From assembly GCA_025998595.1 (NCBI GenBank), contig BNWE01000062.1, positions 1 to 8,008 of the forward strand: a stretch of DNA of 8,008 nucleotides, in the 5' to 3' direction. This document shows, piece after piece, positions 1 to 6,694 of this stretch (positions are counted from its first letter, which is position 1; each line of letters opens with the position of its first letter). This DNA is from Alphaproteobacteria bacterium. Lineage in GTDB: Bacteria > Pseudomonadota > Alphaproteobacteria > UBA3830. Below the pieces are notes generated by a model. It searched no databases. It was given only the letters and a program-made list of their open reading frames with translations, and had not been told where the DNA came from. The position numbers and the translations under genes were made by a program.

Positions 1-50
1 ACGGACTTTTCGCGTCCCGACCCGCATCATCGAATCTCCCATCGAGACCG
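1..50. repeat. Left arm of a 50-bp inverted repeat (copy of the ybgC 5' region)
   Basis: Bases 1-50 are the reverse complement of 1837-1886, with a single mismatch (A45 against A1842, where T would be needed). Bases 1-44 match without error and the match starts at the very first base, so its true left extent is unknown. Homology ends at 51. The copy joins tolA at a short shared GACCG stretch (46-50). It lies inside what should be tolA coding sequence. Confidence 0.95.
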
Positions 51-240
51 GCGAATTGCCGTCGGCCCACAGCTGCACTTCCACCGGTCCCGGGTTTTCA
101 GTGCGCCAGTTCAGGTTGAAGATCAACACGGCCAGCAGCAGCGCGTGCACCAGCAACGCCAGGACCAGGGCGATCCGGTTGTCGTTGTTGGGCGGCGTGG
201 CCGGGGGGCCGCTGTGGTGTCGAATGATGGGTGGCGTCAT
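1..240 (-). CDS. tolA: TolA, N-terminal part only (runs off the left edge; tail probably chimeric)
   Basis: TolA is the inner-membrane protein of the Tol-Pal system. It spans the periplasm and links the TolQ-TolR motor to TolB/Pal, supporting outer-membrane constriction at division. The ATG at 240 is the only start between the tolR stop and the TolA membrane segment, since the upstream codons hold no ATG, GTG or TTG. Residues 1-22 are a Pro/Asn-rich cytoplasmic tail and about 23-43 a single membrane helix. His32 lies in that helix and is a candidate for the functional TolA membrane histidine. Residues 44-65 begin the periplasmic part (NPGPVEVQLWADGN). From about residue 66 (position 45 downward) the frame reads SMGDSMMRVGTRKVR, which is not TolA-like and is the inverted copy of the ybgC leader. 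The expected long Ala/Lys/Glu-rich helical domain and C-terminal domain are absent. Identity rests mostly on position directly after tolR, because this region of TolA is poorly conserved. Confidence 0.8.
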   Translation of the reverse strand, partial: MTPPIIRHHSGPPATPPNNDNRIALVLALLVHALLLAVLIFNLNWRTENPGPVEVQLWADGNSPVSMGDSMMRVGTRKVR

Positions 241-279
241 GAGCGTTGCAGGCCGGCGGCGCCGGCGGAGGACGTCGCG

Positions 280-738
280 TTAGCGTTTTTTCGCGGGGGC
301 GGGCTGGTTGCCGCCGGCGGACTGGTCCACCAGCAGGCCCAGGCGGGTGATGCCATTAGTACGCAGTTCGTCCATGACCTTCACGACCGTCTCGTAGGGC
401 ACCTTGCCGTCGGCCGCGATCACCACCGGCGTTTCCGCCGTGATGCGCGAACGCACCTGCGCCACCAGTTCGGGACGGGCAATGTCCTGCATGGTGGCGC
501 CGGGTTCGCGCATGCGCAGCGCGATCTTGCCGTCTTCCGAAATCTGGACTTCCAGCGGCTTGACGGGAACGTCGGACGCGGCGCCCACCGACGGCAGCTG
601 GATCAGGCCCGGCGTGATCAGCGGTGCGGTCACCATGAAGATGACCAGCAGCACCAGCATCACGTCGATGTAGGGCACCACGTTGATGTCGGCCTTCATG
701 CGGCGGCCGGACCTGCCGCGCGAGCTTACCGAGGGCAT
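280..738 (-). CDS. tolR: TolR, proton-channel subunit of the Tol-Pal motor
   Basis: TolR (152 aa; the family is usually about 140-150) works with TolQ as a proton-driven motor in the inner membrane that energises TolA. A short basic cytoplasmic tail (1-17, SSRGRSGRRMK) precedes the ExbD/TolR signature DINVVPYIDVMLVLLVIF. Asp25 sits in the single membrane helix (about 22-43) and matches the proton-carrying Asp23 of E. coli TolR. The rest is a periplasmic ExbD/TolR domain (about 60-140, with the TPVVIAADGKVPYETVVKVM stretch) ending in a basic tail, APAKKR. The ATG at 738 overlaps the tolQ stop by one base (TAATG), which implies translational coupling. ExbD is the alternative, but the ybgC-tolQ-tolR-tolA order decides for TolR. 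Confidence 0.95.
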   Translation of the reverse strand: MPSVSSRGRSGRRMKADINVVPYIDVMLVLLVIFMVTAPLITPGLIQLPSVGAASDVPVKPLEVQISEDGKIALRMREPGATMQDIARPELVAQVRSRITAETPVVIAADGKVPYETVVKVMDELRTNGITRLGLLVDQSAGGNQPAPAKKR

Positions 739-1418
739 TAGCGCACCTGCCGTTGCAGAATGTTCAGGAATTCATCGACGAAGCTGTCGAAACGGATCGA
801 GATGCGATCGATGTCGTTGGTGAAGCGGTTGTACGCGACCACCGCGGGGATGGCGGCGAACAGGCCGATGGCGGTGGCGATCAGCGCTTCGGCGATACCC
901 GGGGCCACCGAGGCCAGCGTGGCCTGCTGCATGTTCGACAGACCGATGAAGGCGTGCATGATGCCCCAGACCGTGCCGAGCAGGCCGATGTAGGGCGAAA
1001 CCGAGCCGGCCGAGGCCAGGAAGTTCAAGTGGGATTCCAGCGCGTCCATTTCGCGCTGGTAGGCGGCGCGCATGGCGCGGCGCGGGCCGTCGAGCACGGC
1101 GGTGGCGTCATTGCTGGCGTTGCCGCGGCGGGCCTTCAGGAACTCGGTCATGCCGGCATCGAAGATGCGGGCCAGCGCGCCTTGCTCGTCGCGGCGCGAG
1201 GCCACCGCCTGTTGCAGCATCGACAGGTCGCCGCCCGACCAGAAATCGTCTTCGAAACGGCGGGTCTGGGCGTGGGCGCGCTTGATGGCCAGCCGCTTGG
1301 CGAAGATGTACGTCCAGGACATGATCGAGATGCCCAGGAGCATCAGCATGATCAGCTGGACCGGCACGCTGGCGTGCGAAATCAACGAAAGCAACGACAT
1401 GTCGTTGGTGGCTTGCAT
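738..1418 (-). CDS. tolQ: TolQ, proton-channel subunit of the Tol-Pal motor
   Basis: TolQ is the multi-spanning inner-membrane stator that forms the proton channel with TolR and drives TolA. The start is ATG 1418 (MQATNDMSLL), giving 226 aa, the normal family length. The frame stays open upstream to 1721, but that extension only reads through ybgC. An AGGA element lies 7 nt before 1418, within the end of ybgC. Membrane helices are seen at about 18-40, 132-158 and 172-195, with a cytoplasmic loop of about 90 residues between the first two. MotA/TolQ/ExbB signatures are present: GLLGTVWGI (146-153) and the third helix with GIAEALIATAIGLFAAIPAV (174-193). The gene starts 2 nt after the ybgC stop. 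Confidence 0.96.
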   Translation of the reverse strand: MQATNDMSLLSLISHASVPVQLIMLMLLGISIMSWTYIFAKRLAIKRAHAQTRRFEDDFWSGGDLSMLQQAVASRRDEQGALARIFDAGMTEFLKARRGNASNDATAVLDGPRRAMRAAYQREMDALESHLNFLASAGSVSPYIGLLGTVWGIMHAFIGLSNMQQATLASVAPGIAEALIATAIGLFAAIPAVVAYNRFTNDIDRISIRFDSFVDEFLNILQRQVR

Positions 1419-1420
1419 GG

Positions 1421-1843
1421 TTATTCCTGAATTGATTCCAGTTTGGCGCGGACGTCGGCCGGTAGTTCCACCGGCCGCATGTTGACGGCATCGACGCAGC
1501 AGACTTGGATATTGCCTTCGGCAAGCAGTTCCCCGTCCCGTTCTGCGCGCTGCGCGAAGTGTATCGAAGCGCGGCCCAGTCGTGTGACCCGGCTGCGTAT
1601 CGTAAGCAAATCGTCCAGCTTGGCCGGTTTGCGATAAGACATGTCCAGGGCGCGGACAACGAACAGGCGCTGCTCGCCGACGGCCAGGTCGGATTGATTG
1701 ACTCCCAGGTCGCGCAGCCATTCGGTGCGGGCGCGCTCCAGGAATTTCAAATAGTTGGCGTAGAAAACCACCCCGCCCGCGTCCGTGTCTTCGTAGTAGA
1801 CACGGACCTGCAGGAGGGATTCGGTGGACTTCGGATCGGTCAC
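1421..1843 (-). CDS. ybgC: YbgC-like acyl-CoA thioesterase of the tol-pal cluster
   Basis: A 140-aa hot-dog-fold protein of the 4-hydroxybenzoyl-CoA thioesterase/YbgC family. It hydrolyses acyl-CoA esters in the cytoplasm and is linked to phospholipid metabolism. It is the usual first gene of the tol-pal cluster. The signature VYYEDTDAGGVV (residues 15-26) carries the active-site aspartate (D19 or D21 by family comparison). The following FYANYLKFLERARTEWLR is the conserved central helix. Position 28 is Tyr where the E. coli protein, as I recall it, has His (VVYH). The start is GTG 1843: an in-frame stop lies about 45 nt upstream with no ATG between. No clear Shine-Dalgarno precedes it, so translation may lean on coupling from proS or on a weak site. 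The gene is followed 2 nt later by tolQ. Confidence 0.93.
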   Translation of the reverse strand: MTDPKSTESLLQVRVYYEDTDAGGVVFYANYLKFLERARTEWLRDLGVNQSDLAVGEQRLFVVRALDMSYRKPAKLDDLLTIRSRVTRLGRASIHFAQRAERDGELLAEGNIQVCCVDAVNMRPVELPADVRAKLESIQE

Positions 1844-1886
1844 GATGGGAGATTCGATGATGCGGGTCGGGACGCGAAAAGTCCGT
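1837..1886. repeat. Right arm of the 50-bp inverted repeat (native ybgC start and 5' leader)
   Basis: This arm covers the first 7 bases of ybgC and 43 of the 57 bases separating it from proS. It is taken as the original copy because it sits in a normal gene context between two intact genes. Its inverted partner is at 1-50. In the partner, the GTG start of ybgC reads GAG. Confidence 0.95.
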
Positions 1887-1900
1887 AGTTACTTTAAGGT

Positions 1901-3631
1901 TTACAGCGTGTCGAGTTTCGTCAGCACGGTTTCAAGCGCGGACTCTACCGGAATCTTGGCCGCTTCGGTTTCCCGACGGGCCTGCAATTCCACCACACCG
2001 TCGTTCAATCCGCGTTCTCCAACTGTTACACGGAGCGGCGCGCCGATCAATTCCCATTCGGCAAACATGACGCCGGGGCGGGCGTCGCGGTCGTCCAGGA
2101 TGACGTCCACGCCGCGCGCCAGCAGCGATTCGTACAGCTTCAGGGAGGTGTTACGCACGGTTTCGCTTTTGCCCCAGCCCACCGGGCAGATGACGACTTC
2201 GAACGGCGCGATGGCGCGCGGCCAGATGATGCCGCGGTCGTCGTGGTTCTGCTCGATGGCGGCGCCGACGATACGGGTGATGCCGATGCCGTAGCAGCCC
2301 ATTTCCAGCACGGCCGGCTTGCCGGTTTCGTCCAGGAAGGTGGCCTTGAGGGCTTCGGAGTACTTTTTACCCAGGTAGAAAACGTGTCCGACCTCGATGC
2401 CGCGCTGGATCGACAGCGTGCCCTTGCCGTCCGGCGAGGGGTCGCCGGCGACCACGTTGCGCAAGTCGGCCACCTGCTCGGGTTCGGGCAGGTCACGGCC
2501 CCAGTTCACTCCCTGGATGTGGAAGTCTTCGCGGTTGGCGCCGCAGACGAAATCGGCCATGTTGGCCACGGTGCGGTCGGCGATGACGTGCACCGGGCGC
2601 GCGGTGCGCACCGGGCCCAGGTAGCCGGGCTTGCAGCCGAAATGCTCGACGATTTCGCTTTCGGTGGCGAAACGGAAGCCGGCCAGGCCGGGCAGCTTGC
2701 TGGCCTTGATCTCGTTCAGTTCGTGGTCGCCGCGCAGCAGCAGCAGCCAGATCTCGACCTTGCCCTTGTCGCCATCGGTGGCCAGGACGATGGACTTCAC
2801 CGTGCGCTCCAGCGGCAGGTCCAGCAGGCGGGCCACGTCTTCGCACTTGGCGGCGCCCGGGGTGGCCACGTCGGCCATGGGCTGGGTGGGCGCGCCGCGC
2901 TCGGCGTACAGGCCGGGCGCCTCGGCCAGCTCGATGTTGGCGGCGTAGTCGGAATCGGCGTTGTAGACCAGCAGGTCTTCGCCGGTGTCGGCGATCACCT
3001 GGAATTCATGGCTGCGAGTGCCGCCGATGGAGCCGGTGTCGGCCGCGACGGCGCGGAACTCCAGGCCCAGGCGGCCAAAGATGCGCATGTACGCGGCGTA
3101 CATGTTGTCGTAGCTCTTCTGGGCGCCGGCTTCGTCGCGGTCGAAGGAGTAGGCGTCCTTCATGGTGAATTCACGGCCGCGCATCAGGCCGAAGCGGGGG
3201 CGGCGCTCGTCCCGGAACTTGGTCTGGATGTGATAGAAATTCAGCGGCAGCTGGCGATAGCTGTGGATCTCGTTGCGGGCGATGTCGGTGATCACCTCTT
3301 CCGAGGTCGGCTGCAGCACGAAATCGCGCTGGTGCCGGTCCTTGATGCGCAGCAGCTCGGCGCCGTACTGCTCCCAGCGGCCCGATTCCATCCAGAGTTC
3401 GGCCGGCTGGACTACCGGCATCAGCAGTTCGATCGCGCCCGAGGCGTTCATTTCCTCGCGGACGATGGCCTCGACCTTGCGGATGATCTTCAGGCCCAGC
3501 GGCATGTAGGTGTAGATCCCGCCCGCGAGCTTGCGGATCATGCCGGCCCGGGTCATCAGCTGGTGGCTGGCGACTTCGGCTTCGGAAGGGGCTTCTTTCA
3601 GGGTGTTGATATGGTAGTTGGATGCGCGCAT
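1901..3631 (-). CDS. proS: Prolyl-tRNA synthetase (bacterial type, with editing domain)
   Basis: A class II aminoacyl-tRNA synthetase that charges tRNA-Pro with proline in the cytoplasm. At 576 aa it matches the usual size of about 570. The N-terminus ([20 protein letters not shown]) aligns with the E. coli protein from its first residue, which supports ATG 3631 despite the lack of a clear Shine-Dalgarno. The catalytic domain holds the proline-contact loop (T109, E111, here PTSEEV where E. coli has PTHEEV), motif 2 ([17 protein letters not shown], 139-155, with R140) and motif 3 (GCYGIGITR, 445-453). The inserted YbaK-like editing domain lies at about 225-405. It keeps the lysine of the RTVKS segment (K279), which corresponds to the editing-site K279 of E. 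coli and clears mischarged Ala-tRNA-Pro. The anticodon-binding domain is about 475-576. The gene is divergent from rppH and lies 57 nt upstream of ybgC, so read-through into the tol genes is plausible. Confidence 0.98.
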   Translation of the reverse strand: MRASNYHINTLKEAPSEAEVASHQLMTRAGMIRKLAGGIYTYMPLGLKIIRKVEAIVREEMNASGAIELLMPVVQPAELWMESGRWEQYGAELLRIKDRHQRDFVLQPTSEEVITDIARNEIHSYRQLPLNFYHIQTKFRDERRPRFGLMRGREFTMKDAYSFDRDEAGAQKSYDNMYAAYMRIFGRLGLEFRAVAADTGSIGGTRSHEFQVIADTGEDLLVYNADSDYAANIELAEAPGLYAERGAPTQPMADVATPGAAKCEDVARLLDLPLERTVKSIVLATDGDKGKVEIWLLLLRGDHELNEIKASKLPGLAGFRFATESEIVEHFGCKPGYLGPVRTARPVHVIADRTVANMADFVCGANREDFHIQGVNWGRDLPEPEQVADLRNVVAGDPSPDGKGTLSIQRGIEVGHVFYLGKKYSEALKATFLDETGKPAVLEMGCYGIGITRIVGAAIEQNHDDRGIIWPRAIAPFEVVICPVGWGKSETVRNTSLKLYESLLARGVDVILDDRDARPGVMFAEWELIGAPLRVTVGERGLNDGVVELQARRETEAAKIPVESALETVLTKLDTL

Positions 3632-3632
3632 G

Positions 3633-3660
3633 TTTAAAGGTGGCAGCAGATACGTATAAT
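3633..3660 (+). promoter_or_regulatory. Probable sigma-70 promoter of rppH (and perhaps the downstream tctDE)
   Basis: A perfect -10 hexamer TATAAT lies at 3655-3660. A 16-bp spacer separates it from a partial -35, TTTAAA (3633-3638; 4 of 6 positions match TTGACA). The predicted start is near 3667, leaving a leader of about 30 nt before the rppH ATG at 3697. The region is conspicuously AT-rich against the surrounding DNA. On the other strand a weaker -10-like TATACG (3653-3658) could serve proS, so the two promoters may overlap. The assignment rests on sequence match only. Confidence 0.55.
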
Positions 3661-3696
3661 CGACTGTAATTGTATTGAATTCGGTGGGGGTGGCCC

Positions 3697-4269
3697 ATGC
3701 TTGACCGCGAAGGCTACCGCCCCAATGTCGGCATCATTCTCGTCAATAGCAGAAACGAGGTCTTTTGGGGCAAGCGTATCAGGGAACATGCCTGGCAGTT
3801 CCCGCAGGGCGGCATCAAGTACGGCGAAAGCCCGGTGCAGGCCATGTATCGCGAGCTCCATGAAGAGGTGGGCCTGAAGCCCGAGCATGTCCGTATTTTG
3901 GGGCGTACACGCGATTGGTTACGTTATAACGTGCCCGATCACTTCGTCCGGCGTGAGTGGCGTGGCCACTATAAAGGACAAAAGCAGATTTGGTTCTTGT
4001 TGCGCCTGGTGGGACGTGACAGCGACGTATGCCTGCGCGCGACGCAGCATCCGGAATTCGACGCCTGGCGCTGGAGCCAGTACTGGGTGCCGCTGGATGC
4101 CGTGATCGAGTTCAAGCGGGACGTCTATACCCAGGCGTTGAACGAGTTGTCGGCAATCCTCTTTCGGCGTCATCACGAAACCCGCTACCTGCGTCAGCGC
4201 GTGCATGGGCAGCGGGCGGCGGAGAACTTGCCCGAAGGAACGGACGGTCATGCGCATATTGTTGGTTGA
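3697..4269 (+). CDS. rppH: RNA pyrophosphohydrolase RppH (Nudix hydrolase)
   Basis: RppH removes pyrophosphate from the triphosphorylated 5' ends of mRNA and so triggers RNase E-dependent decay. The protein is 190 aa; E. coli RppH is 176. It starts [17 protein letters not shown], typical of the family, then AWQFPQGGI. The complete Nudix box is at 38-60: G38, E44, R52-E53-L54, E56-E57, G59-L60, with the metal-binding glutamates intact. The family stretches RDWLRYNVP and GQKQIWFLL follow. The C-terminal 30 or so residues ([14 protein letters not shown] onward) are basic and variable. A G-rich sequence (GGTGGGGGTGG) precedes the ATG and can act as the ribosome site. The gene is divergent from proS and its end overlaps the following response regulator by 20 nt. 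A Np(n)A hydrolase role (the old name nudH/ygdP) describes the same family. Confidence 0.96.
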   Translation: MLDREGYRPNVGIILVNSRNEVFWGKRIREHAWQFPQGGIKYGESPVQAMYRELHEEVGLKPEHVRILGRTRDWLRYNVPDHFVRREWRGHYKGQKQIWFLLRLVGRDSDVCLRATQHPEFDAWRWSQYWVPLDAVIEFKRDVYTQALNELSAILFRRHHETRYLRQRVHGQRAAENLPEGTDGHAHIVG

Positions 4270-4936
4270 AGATGAACGGGACATGGCGTCCTGGCTGATG
4301 CGCGCGCTCGCGCAAAGCGGCTTCGTGCCGGACCACGCGGCCGACGCCCGCACGGCCGAGGCCTTCATGGCGGGCACCGAGTACGACGCCATCGTCATGG
4401 ACCTGCGCCTGCCCGACAAGCACGGCCTGGTGGTGCTGCGTGAGATGCGCAACCGCGATGACCGCACCCCGGTGCTGCTGCTGACCGCCCAGGGCGCCCT
4501 GCAGGACCGGGTCCGCGGCCTGAACCTGGGCGCTGACGATTTCCTGACCAAGCCGTTCGCCCTGGAAGAACTGGAAGCCCGCCTGACCGCGCTGGTGCGC
4601 CGCAGCCGCGGCCGCCAGCATCCGCGCCTGCAGTGCGGATCGCTGTCGTACGACAGTGAAAGCCGCGCCTTCACGCTCGACGGCTCCCTGCTGTTCCTGA
4701 CCCCGCGCGAGCATGCCGCCCTGGCGGCGCTGCTGACGCGCAGCGGCTACCCGGTGGACAAGTCGCAACTGTTCGGCAAGGTCTTCACCCACGACAGCGA
4801 GGCCAATCCGGACGCCATCGAGGTGGTGCTGCACCGCCTGCGCAAGAAGCTGGCCGGCAGCGACGTGCGCATCGTCACGGTGCGCGGGCTCGGCTACATG
4901 CTGGAAAGCGTCGCCAGCGAAGCCGCCGACTCCTGA
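4250..4936 (+). CDS. tctD: TctD-like response regulator (OmpR/PhoB family)
   Basis: A DNA-binding response regulator, probably controlling the adjacent carboxylate transporter genes. The start is ATG 4250, with AAGGAA (4235-4240) 9 nt upstream. An in-frame ATG at 4205 would add 15 residues before the canonical MRILLVEDE and is rejected. The protein is 228 aa. The receiver domain (1-115) has the acidic pocket E7-D8, phospho-acceptor D51 (IVMDLRLP), T79 and K101 ([10 protein letters not shown]). The winged-helix DNA-binding domain (about 130-220) has LTPREHAAL, the recognition-helix region [12 protein letters not shown] and the final VRGLGYMLE. The VLLLTA...[11 protein letters not shown] and HRLRKKL-GSDVRI stretches strongly resemble Salmonella TctD as I recall it. 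QseB/PmrA-type regulators are the alternative. It overlaps rppH by 20 nt and is followed 7 nt later by its kinase. Confidence 0.92.
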   Translation: MRILLVEDERDMASWLMRALAQSGFVPDHAADARTAEAFMAGTEYDAIVMDLRLPDKHGLVVLREMRNRDDRTPVLLLTAQGALQDRVRGLNLGADDFLTKPFALEELEARLTALVRRSRGRQHPRLQCGSLSYDSESRAFTLDGSLLFLTPREHAALAALLTRSGYPVDKSQLFGKVFTHDSEANPDAIEVVLHRLRKKLAGSDVRIVTVRGLGYMLESVASEAADS

Positions 4937-4943
4937 CGCCCTC

Positions 4944-6476
4944 GTGAGCCTCCGGATCCCTGGGTTGCCGCGGGTCGGCATCCGCGCGCTGCTGATCATC
5001 CTGTTGCTGCCCGGCGTGGTGGCGCTGCTGGTCATCGACAGCCTGAACGACTACCGCACCCTGTCCGAGATCACCAACGAGGCCTACGACAGCGCGCTGG
5101 TCGAGCCTGCCCGGGTCCTCGAAAGCAGCCTGGAATTCACGCCCGACGGCTCGCTCCAGGTGGCGACGCCACTGTACGCCCAGGTCATGCTGGAATCGCG
5201 CGCCGGGCTGCGCAAGTATTTCCGCATCGAACAGATTGATCCGCCCTTGCCGGACGGCGCGCCGGTGCCCCTGGAACAGGGCAAGACGCTGCTGGGCATG
5301 CCCGAACTGCCGCGCCCGCCAAGCTGGCCGCGCTCCAACGGGCCGCCGGTGTTCTACGACGGGGTCTACCGCAACGACCCGGTGCGGGTGGTATCGCTGG
5401 TGCGCGACCTGTATTACCAGGGCGTGCATCGCCAGGTGTTGGTGCTGGTGGCCGAAAGCACGGGCAAGCGCATCGAGGCCGAGAACAGCGCCCGGCGCCA
5501 GGAAATCCTGCGCGACGCGCGCATGCTGGCGCTCGTGGTGCTGCTGGTCTGGTGGGGGGTGTCCTGGGCCTTGAAGCCGCTGCGCCGCCTGCGCGCCGAC
5601 ATCCGCAACCGCAGGCCCGACGACCTGACCCCGCTCGATGCCTCTCGCGTGCCCAGCGAAGTTGCGCCGCTGGTCGACGCCGTCAATCACCACATCGCCC
5701 GTTACCGCCGCGTGCTGGAAGAGCAGTCGCATTTCCTGGCCGACGCCTCGCACCAGTTGCGCACGCCGTTGGCCATCATGCTGACGCAGGCGCAATACGC
5801 TTTGCGCGAACGCGATCCGGCGCGGGCCCAGGAAGGCTTGCGCGCCATCGTCGACCAACTGGGCCGCACCCGCCGCCTGACCGAGCAATTGCTGTCGCTG
5901 GCGCACGCCAACCAGGCGGACCAGTTGCCGCGCCAACTGCTCGACATGAACGCCGTCTCGCGCGAGGTGGTGTTGCAGTACCTGCCGCTGGCGCATGAAA
6001 AACAACAGGATCTGGGCTGGGTGCAGGCCGTCAACGCGCAGGGCCAGGAAATCGGCGCGCCCGTGTCCGGCAGCGAAGCCGAATTGCATGAGGCCTTGTC
6101 CAACCTGGTCCACAACGCCATCCATTACGCGCCCGTCGGGGCGCGCATCACGGTATCGGTCAGCCGGGTCGAAAACCGCGCCGAGGTGGCCGTGTCCGAC
6201 AACGGCCCCGGCCTGCAGCCGCTCCTGCGGGCCCGCGCCTTCGCCCGCTTCGAGCGTGTCGGGACCGACAAACCGGTGGCATCCTCCGGCTCGGGCCTGG
6301 GACTGGCCATCGCCCGGGCCTATGCCCGCCGCAACGATGGCGACATCGAATTGCGCGACGGCGAGCCCAACGCGCAGGGCGGGGTCGGCCTGGCCTCCGT
6401 GCTGTGGCTGCCGCTGGCGACGACCGTCTCGCAGTATCCGCGTCCCGCCGACGTCGAGTTCACCGGCGAACAATAA
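4944..6476 (+). CDS. tctE: TctE-like sensor histidine kinase
   Basis: The membrane sensor partner of the preceding regulator, presumed to sense a periplasmic tri- or dicarboxylate. The start is GTG 4944, 7 nt after the regulator's stop, giving 510 aa. It has a first membrane helix at about 12-34, a periplasmic domain of about 155 residues consistent with the 2CSK_N sensor type found in TctE kinases, and a second helix at about 194-212. A short HAMP-like linker (LKPLRRLRADI and after) follows. The kinase core has the H-box ADASHQLRTPLAIM with phospho-acceptor His270, the N-box NLVHNAIHYAP (387-397, N391), G1 DNGPGL (D419) and G2 GSGLGLAIA (from 449). All catalytic motifs are intact. The ligand cannot be read from sequence; citrate or a related acid is inferred from the neighbouring tctBA genes. 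Confidence 0.92.
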   Translation: MSLRIPGLPRVGIRALLIILLLPGVVALLVIDSLNDYRTLSEITNEAYDSALVEPARVLESSLEFTPDGSLQVATPLYAQVMLESRAGLRKYFRIEQIDPPLPDGAPVPLEQGKTLLGMPELPRPPSWPRSNGPPVFYDGVYRNDPVRVVSLVRDLYYQGVHRQVLVLVAESTGKRIEAENSARRQEILRDARMLALVVLLVWWGVSWALKPLRRLRADIRNRRPDDLTPLDASRVPSEVAPLVDAVNHHIARYRRVLEEQSHFLADASHQLRTPLAIMLTQAQYALRERDPARAQEGLRAIVDQLGRTRRLTEQLLSLAHANQADQLPRQLLDMNAVSREVVLQYLPLAHEKQQDLGWVQAVNAQGQEIGAPVSGSEAELHEALSNLVHNAIHYAPVGARITVSVSRVENRAEVAVSDNGPGLQPLLRARAFARFERVGTDKPVASSGSGLGLAIARAYARRNDGDIELRDGEPNAQGGVGLASVLWLPLATTVSQYPRPADVEFTGEQ

Positions 6477-6624
6477 TTCCGCCAAGCTTTCATTCCATCG
6501 CCCCGAGCCGCGTGGCGCGACGCATCTTTCTCCATCAGGGATAACCCCCGGATTCAGGATCGCGACAGCGCATAGAAAGCGGATTAGCAGCTTCCTTCCG
6601 TAATCTGCCAGCCGGCTTGTTGTA

Positions 6625-6692
6625 AAGAGCCGGATGGCGCACGCTCTTGGCGCCATCCCGAGGGCCCGCACGGCCCTGCTCCAGGAGGATGG
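6625..6692 (+). promoter_or_regulatory. Structured tctB leader with alternative hairpins reaching the ribosome site
   Basis: Four pairings can be drawn in the 70 nt before tctB. P1: AAGAGC (6625-6630) with GCTCTT (6643-6648). P2: a perfect 9-bp stem, GGATGGCGC (6632-6640) with GCGCCATCC (6650-6658). P3: AGGGCC (6661-6666) with GGCCCT (6672-6677), 5-nt loop. P4: CCATCC (6653-6658), the end of the P2 right arm, with GGATGG (6687-6692), which overlaps the last bases of the AGGAGG ribosome site. P1 and P2 interlock. The joining loops look too short for both to form as a pseudoknot, so they are probably alternatives. Forming P2 would free the ribosome site; losing P2 would allow P4 to cover it. 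Alternatively P2 is simply a protein operator. No run of U follows, so it is not an intrinsic terminator. Confidence 0.4.
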
Positions 6693-6694
6693 AA

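Noticed and set aside
738..1721. Longer TolQ beginning at 1721
   Set aside because: The extra 101 residues only re-read ybgC out of frame and have no membrane-protein character. ATG 1418 has a ribosome site and gives the family length.
1..1886. The inverted repeats as ends of a transposable element
   Set aside because: The 1.8 kb between them holds only tolA, tolR, tolQ and ybgC. There is no transposase, and the right arm is simply the native ybgC leader.
1844..1900. Dedicated promoter for ybgC-tolQRA
   Set aside because: The 57-bp spacer has AT-rich bits on the minus strand but no convincing -35/-10 pair. Transcription may come from proS or from a promoter within proS.
2243..3637. 464-codon open frame on the plus strand opposite proS
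   Set aside because: It is fully antisense to a complete, unmistakable prolyl-tRNA synthetase. Its product is a low-complexity Gly/Val/Gln/Asp-rich chain typical of mirror frames in GC-rich genes.
4205..4249. 15-residue N-terminal extension of the response regulator
   Set aside because: Receiver domains start at MRILLVEDE, and a good AAGGAA site sits 9 nt before ATG 4250.
6477..6560. Intrinsic terminator after the kinase gene
   Set aside because: Only a 4-bp CGCG/CGCG pairing is seen, with no following U-run. It is too weak to call.
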